The notes under the pieces: model-generated
Database searches by the model: none
The model's input: only the letters and a program-made list of their open reading frames with translations
What the model was told of the DNA's origin: nothing
From: Marivirga lumbricoides
Lineage (GTDB): Bacteria; Bacteroidota; Bacteroidia; Cytophagales; Cyclobacteriaceae
NCBI RefSeq assembly: GCF_014636295.1
Contig: NZ_BMEC01000001.1
Location: 1 to 64,000, forward strand
Direction of reading: 5' to 3'
Length of the DNA stretch: 64,000 bases
Shown here: positions 54,119 to 63,115 of the stretch, piece after piece
Layout of the letters: each line of letters opens with the position of its first letter
Position numbering within the stretch: the first letter of the stretch is position 1
Position numbers and translations under genes: made by a program

Positions 54119-55216
54119 TTAAAGTGTTCCTTTCGTACTGGGCAAATCGTTTAATCGGCTTTCATCCCTACTAACAGCCATTTTAATAGCACGCGCCCAG
54201 GCTTTAAAAATGGCCTCAATTTTATGATGTTCATTATCTCCACTCACCTGGATATCCAAATTGCATTGAGCTGCATCCGTAAATGACTTGAAAAAATGAA
54301 AAAACATTTCAGTCGGCATATCTCCCACCATCTCTCTTCTAAAGTCTGCCTTCCAGTTGATCCAGGGCCTGCCGCCAAAATCAATACCTACTTGTGCCAA
54401 AGCATCATCCATAGGTAATAAAAATCCATATCTGTAAATACCCTTTTTGTTCCCTAATGCTTGTTTAAATGCTTCGCCTAAAGCCAATGCAGTATCTTCA
54501 ATGGTATGATGTTCATCTACCTCCAGATCGCCATCCACATCAATTTTCAAATCCAGCCCGCCATGTTTACCCAGCTGGTCAAGCATATGATCAAAGAATT
54601 TTAAGCCGGTAGTATTTTCAGACTTGCCATTACCATCCAGGTTTAGTTGAATGGAAATTTTAGTTTCATTCGTGTTTCTGGAAATATTCGCTTTTCTAGC
54701 CGGTAGCACTAAAAATCTCGCGATTTCCCGCCAGTCTTTAGTACTGAAGTTAGCTTCTTTTAATTCATCACCTATAAAAATGGATTGCGCTCCCAGGTTT
54801 TCAGCTAACTGAACATCAGTTTTTCTGTCGCCTATTACAAAGCTGTTAGCTAAATCATAGTCACCTGACATATATTTCTTCAATAAGCCTGTACCTGGTT
54901 TACGTGTGGGAAGATTATCCTTTTCAAAACTTCTGTCAATCAGTATCTCGCTGAAGACTATGCCTTCATTCTCCAACTGTTTCAGCATTTTATTATGGGC
55001 AGGCCAAAATGTATCTTCAGGGTATGAATCCGTACCTAACCCATCCTGATTAGTAACCATTACCAATTCATAATCAGAGTTTTGTACTATCTTTTGCATG
55101 GATGATAGTACGAAAGGCAAAAATTCCAGTTTTTCTAGTGAATCTACCTGAAAATCTGTTGGTGGCTCTACAATTAAGGTTCCATCCCTATCTATAAACA
55201 AAACTTTCTTCTTCAT
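54119..55216 (-). CDS. hisB: bifunctional HisB: histidinol-phosphatase and imidazoleglycerol-phosphate dehydratase
   Basis: 365 residues with two enzymes of histidine synthesis. The N-terminal HAD phosphatase (1-165) shows FIDRDGTL with the nucleophile Asp, [13 protein letters not shown] and [16 protein letters not shown]. The C-terminal dehydratase (about 175-365) has the metal-binding [29 protein letters not shown] and [15 protein letters not shown]. The four-Cys zinc loop of the E. coli phosphatase domain is not seen ([14 protein letters not shown] here). No other his gene lies next to it in this window. Confidence 0.95.
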   Translation of the reverse strand: MKKKVLFIDRDGTLIVEPPTDFQVDSLEKLEFLPFVLSSMQKIVQNSDYELVMVTNQDGLGTDSYPEDTFWPAHNKMLKQLENEGIVFSEILIDRSFEKDNLPTRKPGTGLLKKYMSGDYDLANSFVIGDRKTDVQLAENLGAQSIFIGDELKEANFSTKDWREIARFLVLPARKANISRNTNETKISIQLNLDGNGKSENTTGLKFFDHMLDQLGKHGGLDLKIDVDGDLEVDEHHTIEDTALALGEAFKQALGNKKGIYRYGFLLPMDDALAQVGIDFGGRPWINWKADFRREMVGDMPTEMFFHFFKSFTDAAQCNLDIQVSGDNEHHKIEAIFKAWARAIKMAVSRDESRLNDLPSTKGTL

Positions 55217-55742
55217 TTTCTAATAATATCCGGCTTCAAAAATAGAGAAAGAAATATTGGATTAAAACTATATTGGTCGCAGTAGAAAAATTATCTCTTT
55301 GAATGTCATTTAAGCCTTGACAAGCTTACATATTCCACATAATTAAGCCAATGTTTACTTTCATAAGTCAACTACTTTCTTTCCAATCATAAAAACAATT
55401 GATAATCAAACAATTGAAGAACAATAAGAATTTAGTATTTACAATTTGCCTTAAACTTAATAATTCATTAACTGTCTATTTTCCCTTTCTATAGTGAAAA
55501 TGAATTTCTTTGAAAAGATTTTAAACAGGGAATATGATTTCGAAGGATAATTCTGGTATTGCATTAAGTGGAATGGATGATAGTTCAAGCCATATAATAG
55601 TATACCTGAGAATTATTAGCTCTCAACTAATAGGTTCAATTAATCCTATTCTTAATTCACTGATTTATAAAGCTGCACCCAATTCCCCCGCTCATACTAC
55701 AGAGAATCTTAAAAGTATTTTCACCAATCCTTAAATAATAAA
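55217..55742. other. long intergenic region before the lipoprotein gene
   Basis: 526 bases without a convincing gene. A 66-codon frame at 55534-55734 runs up to the next gene, but its residue composition is not protein-like and it has no ribosome-binding or promoter element. The AT-rich part 55380-55530 may hold the lipoprotein promoter, not recognisable by eye. Confidence 0.4.
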
Positions 55743-56744
55743 ATGAAAAATTCAACTGTCTTAACCAGACTCTTTACCGCATTTGTTGTTTTAATCGCAT
55801 TTGCCTGCCAGGACGAGCAATTCAACCAATTGGAGTTACAAGCTCAGAACAAGCTTCTAAATAATGTAAGCTTTGATAGTGGTTTAGCTTACAGGTGGGC
55901 GCCTATCCACCACCAGGATGTAGATGCTACAGGCACTTATTCAGAAGGTGGGAAATCCGACTACATTACAGCCATAAATTACGATGGCGACTGGAATGCA
56001 GAAAACAACTGGAACAATGTTCCTAACAGCACACTTTCAGCTCATTGCTACTATTCTGTGGTTGAAACCAATACTCACTGGTTCTTAACTTATGCTTTCT
56101 TCCATCCAAGAGACTGGACAGATATTTTTTTTCTTTACTATTTGGATCAACATGAAAATGATCTTGAAGGGATAGTACTTGCCGTGAGAAAAGATGGTTC
56201 CCAATACGGAAAATTGGAAGGAGCTGTAACAGTAAGTCATTCCGATTTCTTCTCTTACACTCCTGCAGGCAGCCCCTTTACGAACGGTCAGGAAACTATT
56301 GATGGAACACTTCAGCTAACTAACTATGATGGGCAATTACATCCGGTTACTGCCCAGGAGGCAAAGGGACATGGTTTAAAAGCATGGCCACAGTACCAAA
56401 TTAATGGAGATGGCGTAATCTATTATCCTTCTGCCAATGGAACTGCTGAGGTGCCAGCAGACAATTATGATAATTCCGTAAGCTATAAGCTTGTCGATAT
56501 TTTCGAAAATGGGGGACTTTGGAGTCAGAGAAATAATACCTCTCTGTTTTTTAATTCAGGTGGTGGCTTCAAAGGAAACGACTTTAAAAGTGGCGGAGCC
56601 AATGCTCCCTGGGCTTGGAACGATGGAAATGACGGAGATGTGCAGGTAGGAGAAATTGCGACAGATCCTGCAAAATTATTCGATATTTACTTCGAGGGAA
56701 CCGGAAATTTTTCCAGAACTTATATCAATAACCCATACAATTAA
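55743..56744 (+). CDS. secreted lipoprotein of unknown function
   Basis: 333 residues. Lipoprotein signal peptide with lipobox IAFAC (C22). The mature protein is rich in Trp, Tyr, Asn and Gly. It contains DWNAENNWNNVPNSTLSAHC, HWFLTYAFFHPRDWTDIFF, DQHENDLEGIVLAVRKDGSQ and later NGDGVIYYPS. The H-E-N-D-L-E-G piece recalls the H-x-H-D-W-E loop of NPP1-like and Vps62-like proteins, but similarity to either is weak. Asn/Gly-rich surface residues suggest an extracellular protein. It lies 69 bases before a secreted phosphatase gene, probably co-transcribed. Confidence 0.7.
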   Translation: MKNSTVLTRLFTAFVVLIAFACQDEQFNQLELQAQNKLLNNVSFDSGLAYRWAPIHHQDVDATGTYSEGGKSDYITAINYDGDWNAENNWNNVPNSTLSAHCYYSVVETNTHWFLTYAFFHPRDWTDIFFLYYLDQHENDLEGIVLAVRKDGSQYGKLEGAVTVSHSDFFSYTPAGSPFTNGQETIDGTLQLTNYDGQLHPVTAQEAKGHGLKAWPQYQINGDGVIYYPSANGTAEVPADNYDNSVSYKLVDIFENGGLWSQRNNTSLFFNSGGGFKGNDFKSGGANAPWAWNDGNDGDVQVGEIATDPAKLFDIYFEGTGNFSRTYINNPYN

Positions 56745-56813
56745 CCATCTTAATAAAAGTACTTTGAAAGTAGTGGCAATAGTTGCTACTTTTATTTTAA
56801 TAATTCAAAATAT

Positions 56814-58052
56814 ATGCTCCGTAAAATCCTTTTTATTCTGCTCCTGGCAGATTTATTATATTCACCCTCGACTATTATAGCCCAAAAACAAGACAAACCT
56901 GTTATCGCCAGAAAGCCTTACCTTCAAAGTGCCATCGCTGATAGTTTAACTATACTATGGAGAACAAATGAAGGTAGTTCCTGTAGTGTAGCTTATAAGT
57001 CAAAGAGTTCTACTGACTGGAAGTACCAAAAAGGGCAGATTAGAAAAACAAATACCGGCCTTATAGAAAACGAAGTTGTACTTCATGAACTTTCTCCTTC
57101 AACAACCTATGAATATAAAATATTTACGGATAATCTTTCTCTAGCAGAGAGTGAAACTTATTATTTTAAAGCCCCGCTGGCTTCTAACACCAAAAGCTTT
57201 TCATTCTTTGCGGTGGGCGATATAGGTGAACCTATAGAAGAGGGCGGAACGCCTGATAAGCTGGCAAAGGCACTGGCTCCCTACAAAGATTCTGTAAATT
57301 TTGGCCTCTTACTGGGAGATATTATTTACCCGGATGGAAGAAGTAAAGATTACGATGTTAATCTTTTCGATCATTTTGGAGGAGTTTTTCCTTATGTACC
57401 TGTTTTTACCGTGCTTGGAAACCACGATTGGCATAAGCCTGAAAATAACTATATGAAGGAGTGGAAGCTTCCGGGGAATGAGCATTATTATAGTTTTGAT
57501 AAAGGAAGCGCCCATTTTATTGCTTTGGACACTAAAAACGGAGAAATGTATGACTACAAGGAGCAGCTTGAATGGCTGAAGCAAGATTTACAGAAAATAC
57601 CTGATACAACACAGTGGAGGATTGTTTTCTTGCATCATAACGGAAAATCATGCACTTACAAAAACGACTATGAAGCAGTGATGAGCTTATATCCTCTATT
57701 TGAAAAATACAATGTGGATTTAGTGCTAAATGGCCATGCACATACTTATGAAAGATTGAACCCAATGGATGGAAAAGGGAATGTTACATCATCATCCAAC
57801 TCTATCAAGTACAGTTCACCTAAAGGATTTGTGAGCATTACTGTGGGCTCCGGAGGCAAATTACGCGGTGTAGGCACAGACCCTACTCCTTTTTCACCAG
57901 ATCCTGAAAATTGCGAATACAAAGGCCTGGTAGCTGCTTATGCACATAAATGGGCTTTCTTATTCTTAACAATTGAGGGAAATCAACTAAAAGCTGAAGC
58001 TATCTCCACAGAAAACCATAAAGTACTGGATAGCTTTTCTATTGAAAAATAA
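56814..58052 (+). CDS. secreted purple acid phosphatase-like metallophosphoesterase
   Basis: 412 residues. Signal peptide (MLRKILFILLLADLLYS), then a fibronectin-III-like N-terminal domain of purple acid phosphatases (KPYLQSAIADSLTILWRTNE; HELSPSTTYEYKIFTD). The calcineurin-like domain has complete metal motifs: VGDIGEP, GDIIYPDG, LGNHDW, HHNGKSC and NGHAHTYERL. Purple acid phosphatases hydrolyse phosphate monoesters with an Fe-metal pair; the Tyr ligand in GDIIYPDG fits. It may serve phosphate scavenging. Follows the lipoprotein gene. Confidence 0.92.
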   Translation: MLRKILFILLLADLLYSPSTIIAQKQDKPVIARKPYLQSAIADSLTILWRTNEGSSCSVAYKSKSSTDWKYQKGQIRKTNTGLIENEVVLHELSPSTTYEYKIFTDNLSLAESETYYFKAPLASNTKSFSFFAVGDIGEPIEEGGTPDKLAKALAPYKDSVNFGLLLGDIIYPDGRSKDYDVNLFDHFGGVFPYVPVFTVLGNHDWHKPENNYMKEWKLPGNEHYYSFDKGSAHFIALDTKNGEMYDYKEQLEWLKQDLQKIPDTTQWRIVFLHHNGKSCTYKNDYEAVMSLYPLFEKYNVDLVLNGHAHTYERLNPMDGKGNVTSSSNSIKYSSPKGFVSITVGSGGKLRGVGTDPTPFSPDPENCEYKGLVAAYAHKWAFLFLTIEGNQLKAEAISTENHKVLDSFSIEK

Positions 58053-58187
58053 CCTCATTCACTAAAAAATTTCGATTTACTTCTACAGCCATCTTCTGTG
58101 AACTAGTAATTTGGTAGTATCCTTATGTATTTCTTTCTATTCAGGAAAACATTTAACCCTCAACCTATCACCAAATATTCAGGAAGT

Positions 58188-58234
58188 AAAAAGTCTATTT
58201 TTTCATTATTTAAAAATAAATAGGCTTTTTTTTT
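58188..58234 (+). terminator. terminator of the phosphatase operon, in a 550-base gap
   Basis: AAGTCTATTT pairs with AAATAGGCTT (one G-T pair) and is followed by nine T's. The rest of 58053-58602 is AT-rich and shows no gene; a weak -7-like CATCTTTG lies at 58563-58570 before the next gene. Confidence 0.8.
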
Positions 58235-58602
58235 ATCTAATTCAGAAGAATATTAAAATAATAGTACCAGAAAAAGTGTAATATTCAATTATTTATGTGA
58301 ATATTATTAAGTGAATGTTAAGTAACCTCTTTTATACTTCCAGAAGGGAATAGCTACAAAGAGAATTCGTTCGACCTTATCTGGCAATATCTAGCCGATA
58401 AGTAAATTATAAAAATTCAAAATTATATTCTGTTACAGGTTAATAATAAAACCTTATCAGAACAATAATTTGTTCATAAATAGTAAAAATTCTTAGCGAA
58501 ATATTACATTTACGTAATAATTACATCATATCTTGGATAGTTCTAATTCGGAATTCTTGTTTCATCTTTGCATCGTCAAAAGAAACAAAACAAAAAAAGA
58601 CA

Positions 58603-59187
58603 ATGAAAAAATTATTAGTAGCTGCGTGTATTTTATTTTCAAGTGTATCTGCCATAGCAAATGATAACGAGGATAAAACAGTTGTTGCAAAATTTAAGGT
58701 AACCACCAATAAAGTGGATAAAATGGCTAACCTTACTTTTATTCCTACTACTTCTGAAAAAGTAACAGTAAAAATTTTAGATGAAAAAGGAAACGTAATT
58801 TTTCAGGAGTCAATCCTGAATAAAGATGGGTTTAGCAGACCTTATAACTTAAGCCAGTTAAATGGTGCTGAATACACTATTGTTGTAAAAGAGGGAAATA
58901 ATACTTATGAAGAAAAAATCTCTATCGGAACAACTGAATTAACAGCTACATCTAATGTTTTAGTAGCTACTGCTAACAGAATTGACAACAAAATTGAGCT
59001 TAAAGTATTACAAAATGCTGCAACTCCTGTTTTCGTAACTATGAAAGATCTGCGTGGCAACATCCTTTACAATGCTACAGTAACTGAAATGGTAAGCTTC
59101 ATCCAGAAATTTAACGTTCAACAAATAAGCGGTGAATTATACTTTGAAGTAAAAGCCGGAAATGTAGTAAAGACAATTGCACTATAA
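58603..59187 (+). CDS. secreted protein with two T9SS-CTD-like beta domains
   Basis: 194 residues. The signal peptide MKKLLVAACILFSSVSAIAN is followed by two similar beta-sandwich repeats: about 48-105 (KVTVKILDEKGNVIFQESIL, then YTIVVKEG) and about 135-194 (PVFVTMKDLRGNILYNATVT, then YFEVKAG). Each looks like the Por secretion C-terminal domain or DUF3244 fold (V-h-D-x-x-G-x-x-h). There is no cargo domain: the protein is made only of sorting-like folds. The last residues KTIAL are similar to the short basic ends of these domains. Function unknown. A strong terminator follows. Confidence 0.75.
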   Translation: MKKLLVAACILFSSVSAIANDNEDKTVVAKFKVTTNKVDKMANLTFIPTTSEKVTVKILDEKGNVIFQESILNKDGFSRPYNLSQLNGAEYTIVVKEGNNTYEEKISIGTTELTATSNVLVATANRIDNKIELKVLQNAATPVFVTMKDLRGNILYNATVTEMVSFIQKFNVQQISGELYFEVKAGNVVKTIAL

Positions 59188-59221
59188 TTTCAATTAAAAG
59201 ATAAGTTTAGGTTTACAAGGA

Positions 59222-59243
59222 GGCCCGCGAAAGCGGGCTTTTT
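59222..59243 (+). terminator. terminator of the tandem-domain protein gene
   Basis: GCCCGC-GAAA-GCGGGC: a 6-bp GC-only stem with a GNRA loop, followed by five T's. Confidence 0.95.
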
Positions 59244-59309
59244 GGTTTCTAAAGAGCGTTGAAAGTCACTTCTTTAAACATTAGCCTCAAATGAATAGTA
59301 AATTCATCA

Positions 59310-59459
59310 TCAATTAGCTATAAAATTAAAGACTAACAAAAAATCTTGATAGTCCAAAGACTGAAGAATTCCAAATTGCGCATAGGTCATGCCTAATCCA
59401 ATTTCTCTAATCATCTCTAAACCAAGGATCGAATATCTCCTTTTCCTTCTATTTGTTTA
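59310..59459 (-). other. possible remnant of a coding sequence in a 400-base gap
   Basis: On the minus strand a 49-codon frame runs to a TGA at 59310-59312. It encodes a protein-like sequence (RRKRRYSILGLEMIREIGLG, then MTYAQFGILQSLDYQDFLL) but is cut off by a stop upstream. It may be the 3' end of a decayed gene. The remainder of 59188-59590 shows nothing recognisable. Confidence 0.25.
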
Positions 59460-59590
59460 ATAGTTCATTTTGTATTTGCCTAGCTTTAAGGTTATTTGGC
59501 TATTGAGACTACTCTATTTAAAACATTCAATTAGCTAATGGATCAGGCAGGCTTATTTTATCATATTCACTAGGAATACACTTCCAATTT

Positions 59591-60106
59591 TCAGTATTCA
59601 TTAGGAAGATGCACCAATAAATCAGCATTTAAATGAGACACTAAGACCTCTGCAGATTTAATTGCCCTTTTCCTGCTGGAATAAACAAAACAAAAATCAG
59701 CCTGGGATTTATTTGAAAATAACCGCACCTTGAAATCAGTTACTTTTCCCGAAAGGGTTGGGCTTATTCCATTTGGGGTATTCGTCACTTTAAAGGTAGA
59801 TGAAGTTACTTGAACTGTATTAATAGCAGGTAATACATCCCACTCACCCATTTTATATCCACCAATTGAAGTATACTCTTTGAATCTTTTTTCAGAAAAG
59901 TCAATATATGTTCCGGTATATGAGAAAATGATCACGAACCCAATTATAATAGCCCCAAATCCCACACCTAATATACGCGCTAAATCAGGCTCACTTTTTA
60001 TAAATGCAGGACTTATCAAAGCCACTAAACCTGCAAAAATAAGTATTACTCCAAGTAGGTGCGGGCCAGATATTAAGTTACGTTTTTTAAAATCAAAATA
60101 ATTCAT
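59591..60106 (-). CDS. two-helix membrane protein of unknown function
   Basis: 171 residues from the ATG at 60106; a TTG two codons earlier is the alternative. Two membrane helices (LLGVILIFAGLVALISPAFI and ILGVGFGAIIIGFVIIFSYT) are followed by a soluble PH-like part with TYIDFSEKRFKEYTSIGGYK and VRLFSNKSQADFCFVYSS. The pattern suggests a bacterial PH-domain-like membrane protein (inference). Nothing identifies its role. It is 30 bases downstream of the metallo-beta-lactamase gene on the same strand and could be co-transcribed. Confidence 0.65.
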   Translation of the reverse strand: MNYFDFKKRNLISGPHLLGVILIFAGLVALISPAFIKSEPDLARILGVGFGAIIIGFVIIFSYTGTYIDFSEKRFKEYTSIGGYKMGEWDVLPAINTVQVTSSTFKVTNTPNGISPTLSGKVTDFKVRLFSNKSQADFCFVYSSRKRAIKSAEVLVSHLNADLLVHLPNEY

Positions 60107-60136
60107 ATTCAATGATTGGAGTACTAACCCTTACTT

Positions 60137-60925
60137 TTACTTTATGTTAAATAATTCGATAGTATAATCAAATAAGTCGGAATCTCCCCACTGTCCGTGG
60201 CCAGGAACTACAATTTGGGCTTTCGGATATTTGGTTTTGATTTTAAGAACAGTGGCAGACCATTCGGCTAAATTGGCATCTCCAAGGTAACCTTTTTTAG
60301 CCCCGTCTTCTTTAATCAAACATCCTCCAAATACTGCTTTATCTTCTGGAAAATATCCGATTATATTATCTTTGGTGTGGCCTTCCCCAAAATACTCTGC
60401 ATGTACTTTTCTACCTCCAATATTTAAAGAAAGCTTATCATTAAATTCCTTTACAGGTTTTGAGAAGCCTATTTCACCTTGAGTAAGCAATTCCATTGTA
60501 AGGCTATGAACGTAAACAGGTATGTCATGATATTCAAATGCTGTGATTCCCCCTAAACAGTCGCTGTGAAAGTGAGTGGGTACAAGGGCTACAACTTTAC
60601 TTTTTAGCTCTTCTGATACAAAGTTCAACAATTCTTCAGAGCTTATACTGTCTGTTGGGGTATCAAAAATAACTCCTTCCATGGTATCTACCACCAGCAT
60701 TCCATTACAGGCTACCTTTCCAAAATCATTAGTATCCAGAAAAGAAATATGTACATACACATGATCTGTTAATTGTTTGATGATAAGATTTTCTGATTCG
60801 TAAACTGTTAAGCTATCAATAAAACAAGCTTTTGGTTTCCCTTCCAAAGGTGTAGAGAATGCTTCCCTATTAAAATTGAGTGTGAAAACTAAAATAACGA
60901 AGAGGACTATTAACCGTGCGATCAT
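60137..60925 (-). CDS. subclass B1 metallo-beta-lactamase
   Basis: 262 residues from the ATG at 60925 (hydrophobic signal-like MIARLIVLFVILVFTLNF); a GTG 11 codons upstream is possible. All six zinc ligands of subclass B1 are present: H118, H120 and D122 (PTHFHSDCLGGITAFEY), H183 (GEGHTKDN), C202 (FGGCLIKEDG) and H243 (VVPGHGQWGD). The GYLGDANLAEWSATVLKIK segment also fits B1 enzymes such as BlaB, CcrA and IND. It would hydrolyse penicillins, cephalosporins and carbapenems in the periplasm. No integron or IS is adjacent, so it looks like a resident gene. Activity is predicted, not shown. Confidence 0.92.
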   Translation of the reverse strand: MIARLIVLFVILVFTLNFNREAFSTPLEGKPKACFIDSLTVYESENLIIKQLTDHVYVHISFLDTNDFGKVACNGMLVVDTMEGVIFDTPTDSISSEELLNFVSEELKSKVVALVPTHFHSDCLGGITAFEYHDIPVYVHSLTMELLTQGEIGFSKPVKEFNDKLSLNIGGRKVHAEYFGEGHTKDNIIGYFPEDKAVFGGCLIKEDGAKKGYLGDANLAEWSATVLKIKTKYPKAQIVVPGHGQWGDSDLFDYTIELFNIK

Positions 60926-61088
60926 GAATTTTTGTTTGAGATGGGGTTTTACTGACACCTTAGAAGCTAGGGAGCAAAAGTTCTGCTCATCATTTAAGGA
61001 AGCAATCTAACCCATTTTTAAATTTAATAATAGTATGTTTTTTGCTTGGAAATTCTCCGGACAATAAAGCTAAAAAAAGTATTAAGGC

Positions 61089-61445
61089 CTATACAGCCTC
61101 ACCAAAAGTCAGTAAATTATTATCCGTATCCAGCAGTGCAAATTCCTTTTGTCCCCAGGGCTTGGTGTGCAATTTCCCATTCGGATGAATAGGTACATTA
61201 TTGTCAAGTAAAGATTGGTACAATTGGTCAATGGAATTAGTTCTAATATAAACCTGACCATAATTCTCTTTAAGATCGAGTGCTTTAAACTCAAAGAAGT
61301 GAATTTGAATATGATCCTTTTCTAACATTAGGTAGCCATCATAGTCGGTATTTCCATATTGCTTAAAGCCTAATTTGTTAATATAATATTCTCTTGTGAT
61401 TGCCTTATTACTCATCGGTAATTTTGGATTTATATCGATTAGCAT
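61089..61445 (-). CDS. VOC-family protein, bleomycin-resistance-like
   Basis: 118 residues. The glyoxalase/bleomycin-resistance fold in two beta-alpha-beta-beta halves: INPKLPMSNKAITREYYINK and LGFKQYGNTDYDGYLMLEKD, then QVYIRTNSIDQLYQSLLDNN and WGQKEFALLDTDNNLLTFGE. The combination (PKLPMSN, VYIRTNSIDQLY, ALLDTDNNLLTFG) is that of bleomycin-binding proteins, which sequester the drug without modifying it. It may also bind another ligand. Minus strand, 130 bases upstream of the beta-lactamase gene. Confidence 0.85.
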   Translation of the reverse strand: MLIDINPKLPMSNKAITREYYINKLGFKQYGNTDYDGYLMLEKDHIQIHFFEFKALDLKENYGQVYIRTNSIDQLYQSLLDNNVPIHPNGKLHTKPWGQKEFALLDTDNNLLTFGEAV

Positions 61446-61472
61446 AAATTCATTGGTGTTTTAATTCTATTT

Positions 61473-61784
61473 CTAAAACTCATAATCCCTCTCTACTTTT
61501 GAGATTCTTACTTTATAGTGTTTGTACCACTCACCTCTACCCTTTTGCTGTGCTACAATATGCTCGGAGTGCTGTTTCCATTTCCTGATCGATTCAAGGT
61601 CTTTCCAATAAGAAACTGTGATGCCAACTCCTTCCCTTGCGCTTTCAATTCCTAAAAAACCATCCTGCTCGCTAGCGAGCTCCACCATTAAGTCTGCCAT
61701 CTCGGAATAACCATTATCTACTTCCGTTCTGATAGAGCTAAAGATTACTGCATAATAAGGTGGTTGTGGAGTTTCAGCGATCAT
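61473..61784 (-). CDS. antibiotic biosynthesis monooxygenase (ABM) domain protein
   Basis: 103 residues, dimeric ferredoxin-like alpha+beta barrel. The fold is visible as YYAVIFSSIRTEVDNGYSEM, QDGFLGIESAREGVGITVSY and WKDLESIRKWKQHSEHIVAQ. Members include heme-degrading and quinol monooxygenases and many of unknown role; the name does not imply antibiotic production. It starts about 30 bases before the VOC gene on the same strand and probably forms a transcript with it. Confidence 0.87.
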   Translation of the reverse strand: MIAETPQPPYYAVIFSSIRTEVDNGYSEMADLMVELASEQDGFLGIESAREGVGITVSYWKDLESIRKWKQHSEHIVAQQKGRGEWYKHYKVRISKVERDYEF

Positions 61785-62007
61785 TGCAACAATTATTCAA
61801 CTAATTGAACTCCTTGGTGGAATTCATGCTAATTTGTAGCAATTTAATGCATTTTTGTTATATCATAAACTTGCTTTAAAAAAACAGGAAAAGTTTTACC
61901 TTAAAGCTTTTAGGATCTAATTAGCATTATTTAAGCCCCCGGAACGCAAAAGCGACTTATAAAAATTTCTAAATCGCTTTTTAAATGGGTTTTTAATTAA
62001 ATTATGG

Positions 62008-62298
62008 TCAATTACCTATAGGTTTATTTGTGCTTATTGCAATTCTGTTCCACGCATTAATTGTGGTAATAGCTATGATGATTTGAGCAAAATATTTCTC
62101 ATTAAAGATTGAAATTGCTTTATTATAAGTTTCAGGTGTGAGTCCGTTTTCATGAATTAAAGTTACCTCTTCAGTAAACAAATCAGTTTCTCTCCATGCA
62201 ATCAGTAAAAAAATCCGCTGAAAGCTCTCACCATCTTGCATAGCTTGTTTTGTATGCATATCAATCTACTCAATGGCACGCTTATAAGCTCCACATCT
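62008..62298 (-). pseudogene. carboxymuconolactone decarboxylase (AhpD-like) pseudogene
   Basis: The intact 83-codon part MHTKQAMQDGESFQRIFLLI ... INAWNRIAISTNKPIGN matches the C-terminal half of AhpD/CMD-family proteins, with AWRETDLFTE and TINAWNR as hallmarks. The usual segment between LFTE and VTLI (about 8-9 residues) is missing. Upstream in the same frame, CGAYKRAIE is followed by a TAG (62266-62268) and then IDMHT. The family instead has a long stretch ending in NGC-xx-C before IDMHT, so the catalytic CxxC has been deleted. The gene is thus broken by deletions and stop codons. Confidence 0.75.
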
Positions 62299-62394
62299 TC
62301 TTTATTGTTAGCTTAAGAAAATAGAGAGGCTAAAATAAACAGTAATATCTAAATGATTCTGTGCTTTGTCCGAAAATAACATAACTGGGAATAG

Positions 62395-63036
62395 CTATAT
62401 CAGATTATTTCTCTGTGCTTTTTGCACCGCCTCCAGCTTGGAATGCACCTGCAGCTTTGTGTAGATATTTTCAATATGCTTCCGTACTGTAGAGGGCGAC
62501 AAAAACAGGTTTTCGGCTATCACCGTGTAGCTAAGGCCTCGCGCCAACTGCTCCAGCACAATCACCTCCCGTGCTGAGAGGTTGACTTGTTCTGCACTTT
62601 TTTCATCAAAATTAATAGGGTTGCGCAATAATTTGAGGGTTTTTAAGGCAATAGAAGGGTTCATGGCTGCCCCACCATTTAAAGTTTCCACAATCCCATT
62701 GAAAAGCATGTGAGGATTAATATCTTTTAACAAATAACCATCTGCTCCGGCTTTAATGGCATTAAATATATGCTCATCATTATCGAAAACAGTGAGCATA
62801 ACGATTTTAATATGAGGGTACTTTTGTTTCACTGCCCGGGTGGCCTCTATACCATTCATGTCCGGCATTTCTATGTCCATTAAAATCAATTCCACATGAA
62901 CTATCTCTTCTAATTTATACAATAATTCTTTACCACTTTGGGCTGTAAATTTGATCTGAATCTCTTCAAAAAAAGATAGCTTCTCTTTCAGGGATTGAAT
63001 TAAAAAGCTGTTATCGTCTACTATAGCAATTTTCAC
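62395..63036 (-). CDS. NarL/FixJ-family response regulator
   Basis: 213 residues. The receiver (1-120) has the acidic pocket VDD, the phosphoacceptor Asp in LILMDIEMPDMNG and K in YLLKDIN. The C-terminal LuxR-type helix-turn-helix reads NLSAREVIVLEQLARGLSYT, then AENLFLSPSTVRKHIENIYT. It follows the histidine kinase by 79 bases on the same strand and is its likely partner. Confidence 0.95.
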   Translation of the reverse strand: MKIAIVDDNSFLIQSLKEKLSFFEEIQIKFTAQSGKELLYKLEEIVHVELILMDIEMPDMNGIEATRAVKQKYPHIKIVMLTVFDNDEHIFNAIKAGADGYLLKDINPHMLFNGIVETLNGGAAMNPSIALKTLKLLRNPINFDEKSAEQVNLSAREVIVLEQLARGLSYTVIAENLFLSPSTVRKHIENIYTKLQVHSKLEAVQKAQRNNLI

Positions 63037-63115
63037 TTTATGATATTTTTTAGTTTCCGGAACCTTAATTGTAAAGATAACTTCATTAACATTTCATTAA
63101 AATAAGGCAAATGCC

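Noticed and set aside
55534-55734. 66-codon open frame directly before the lipoprotein gene
   Set aside because: Its sequence has no protein-like pattern, signal, promoter or ribosome-binding feature. It looks like a chance frame in an intergenic region.
44899-60925. The BlaI/M56 operon as the regulator of the metallo-beta-lactamase
   Set aside because: They are 15 kb apart, the sensor has no penicillin-binding domain, and no copy of the operator was seen upstream of the lactamase gene.
62274-62289. TGGCACG followed by AAGC, resembling a sigma-54 promoter on the plus strand
   Set aside because: The spacing is one base too long (GG-N11-GC), it lies in a pseudogene and no gene follows on that strand.
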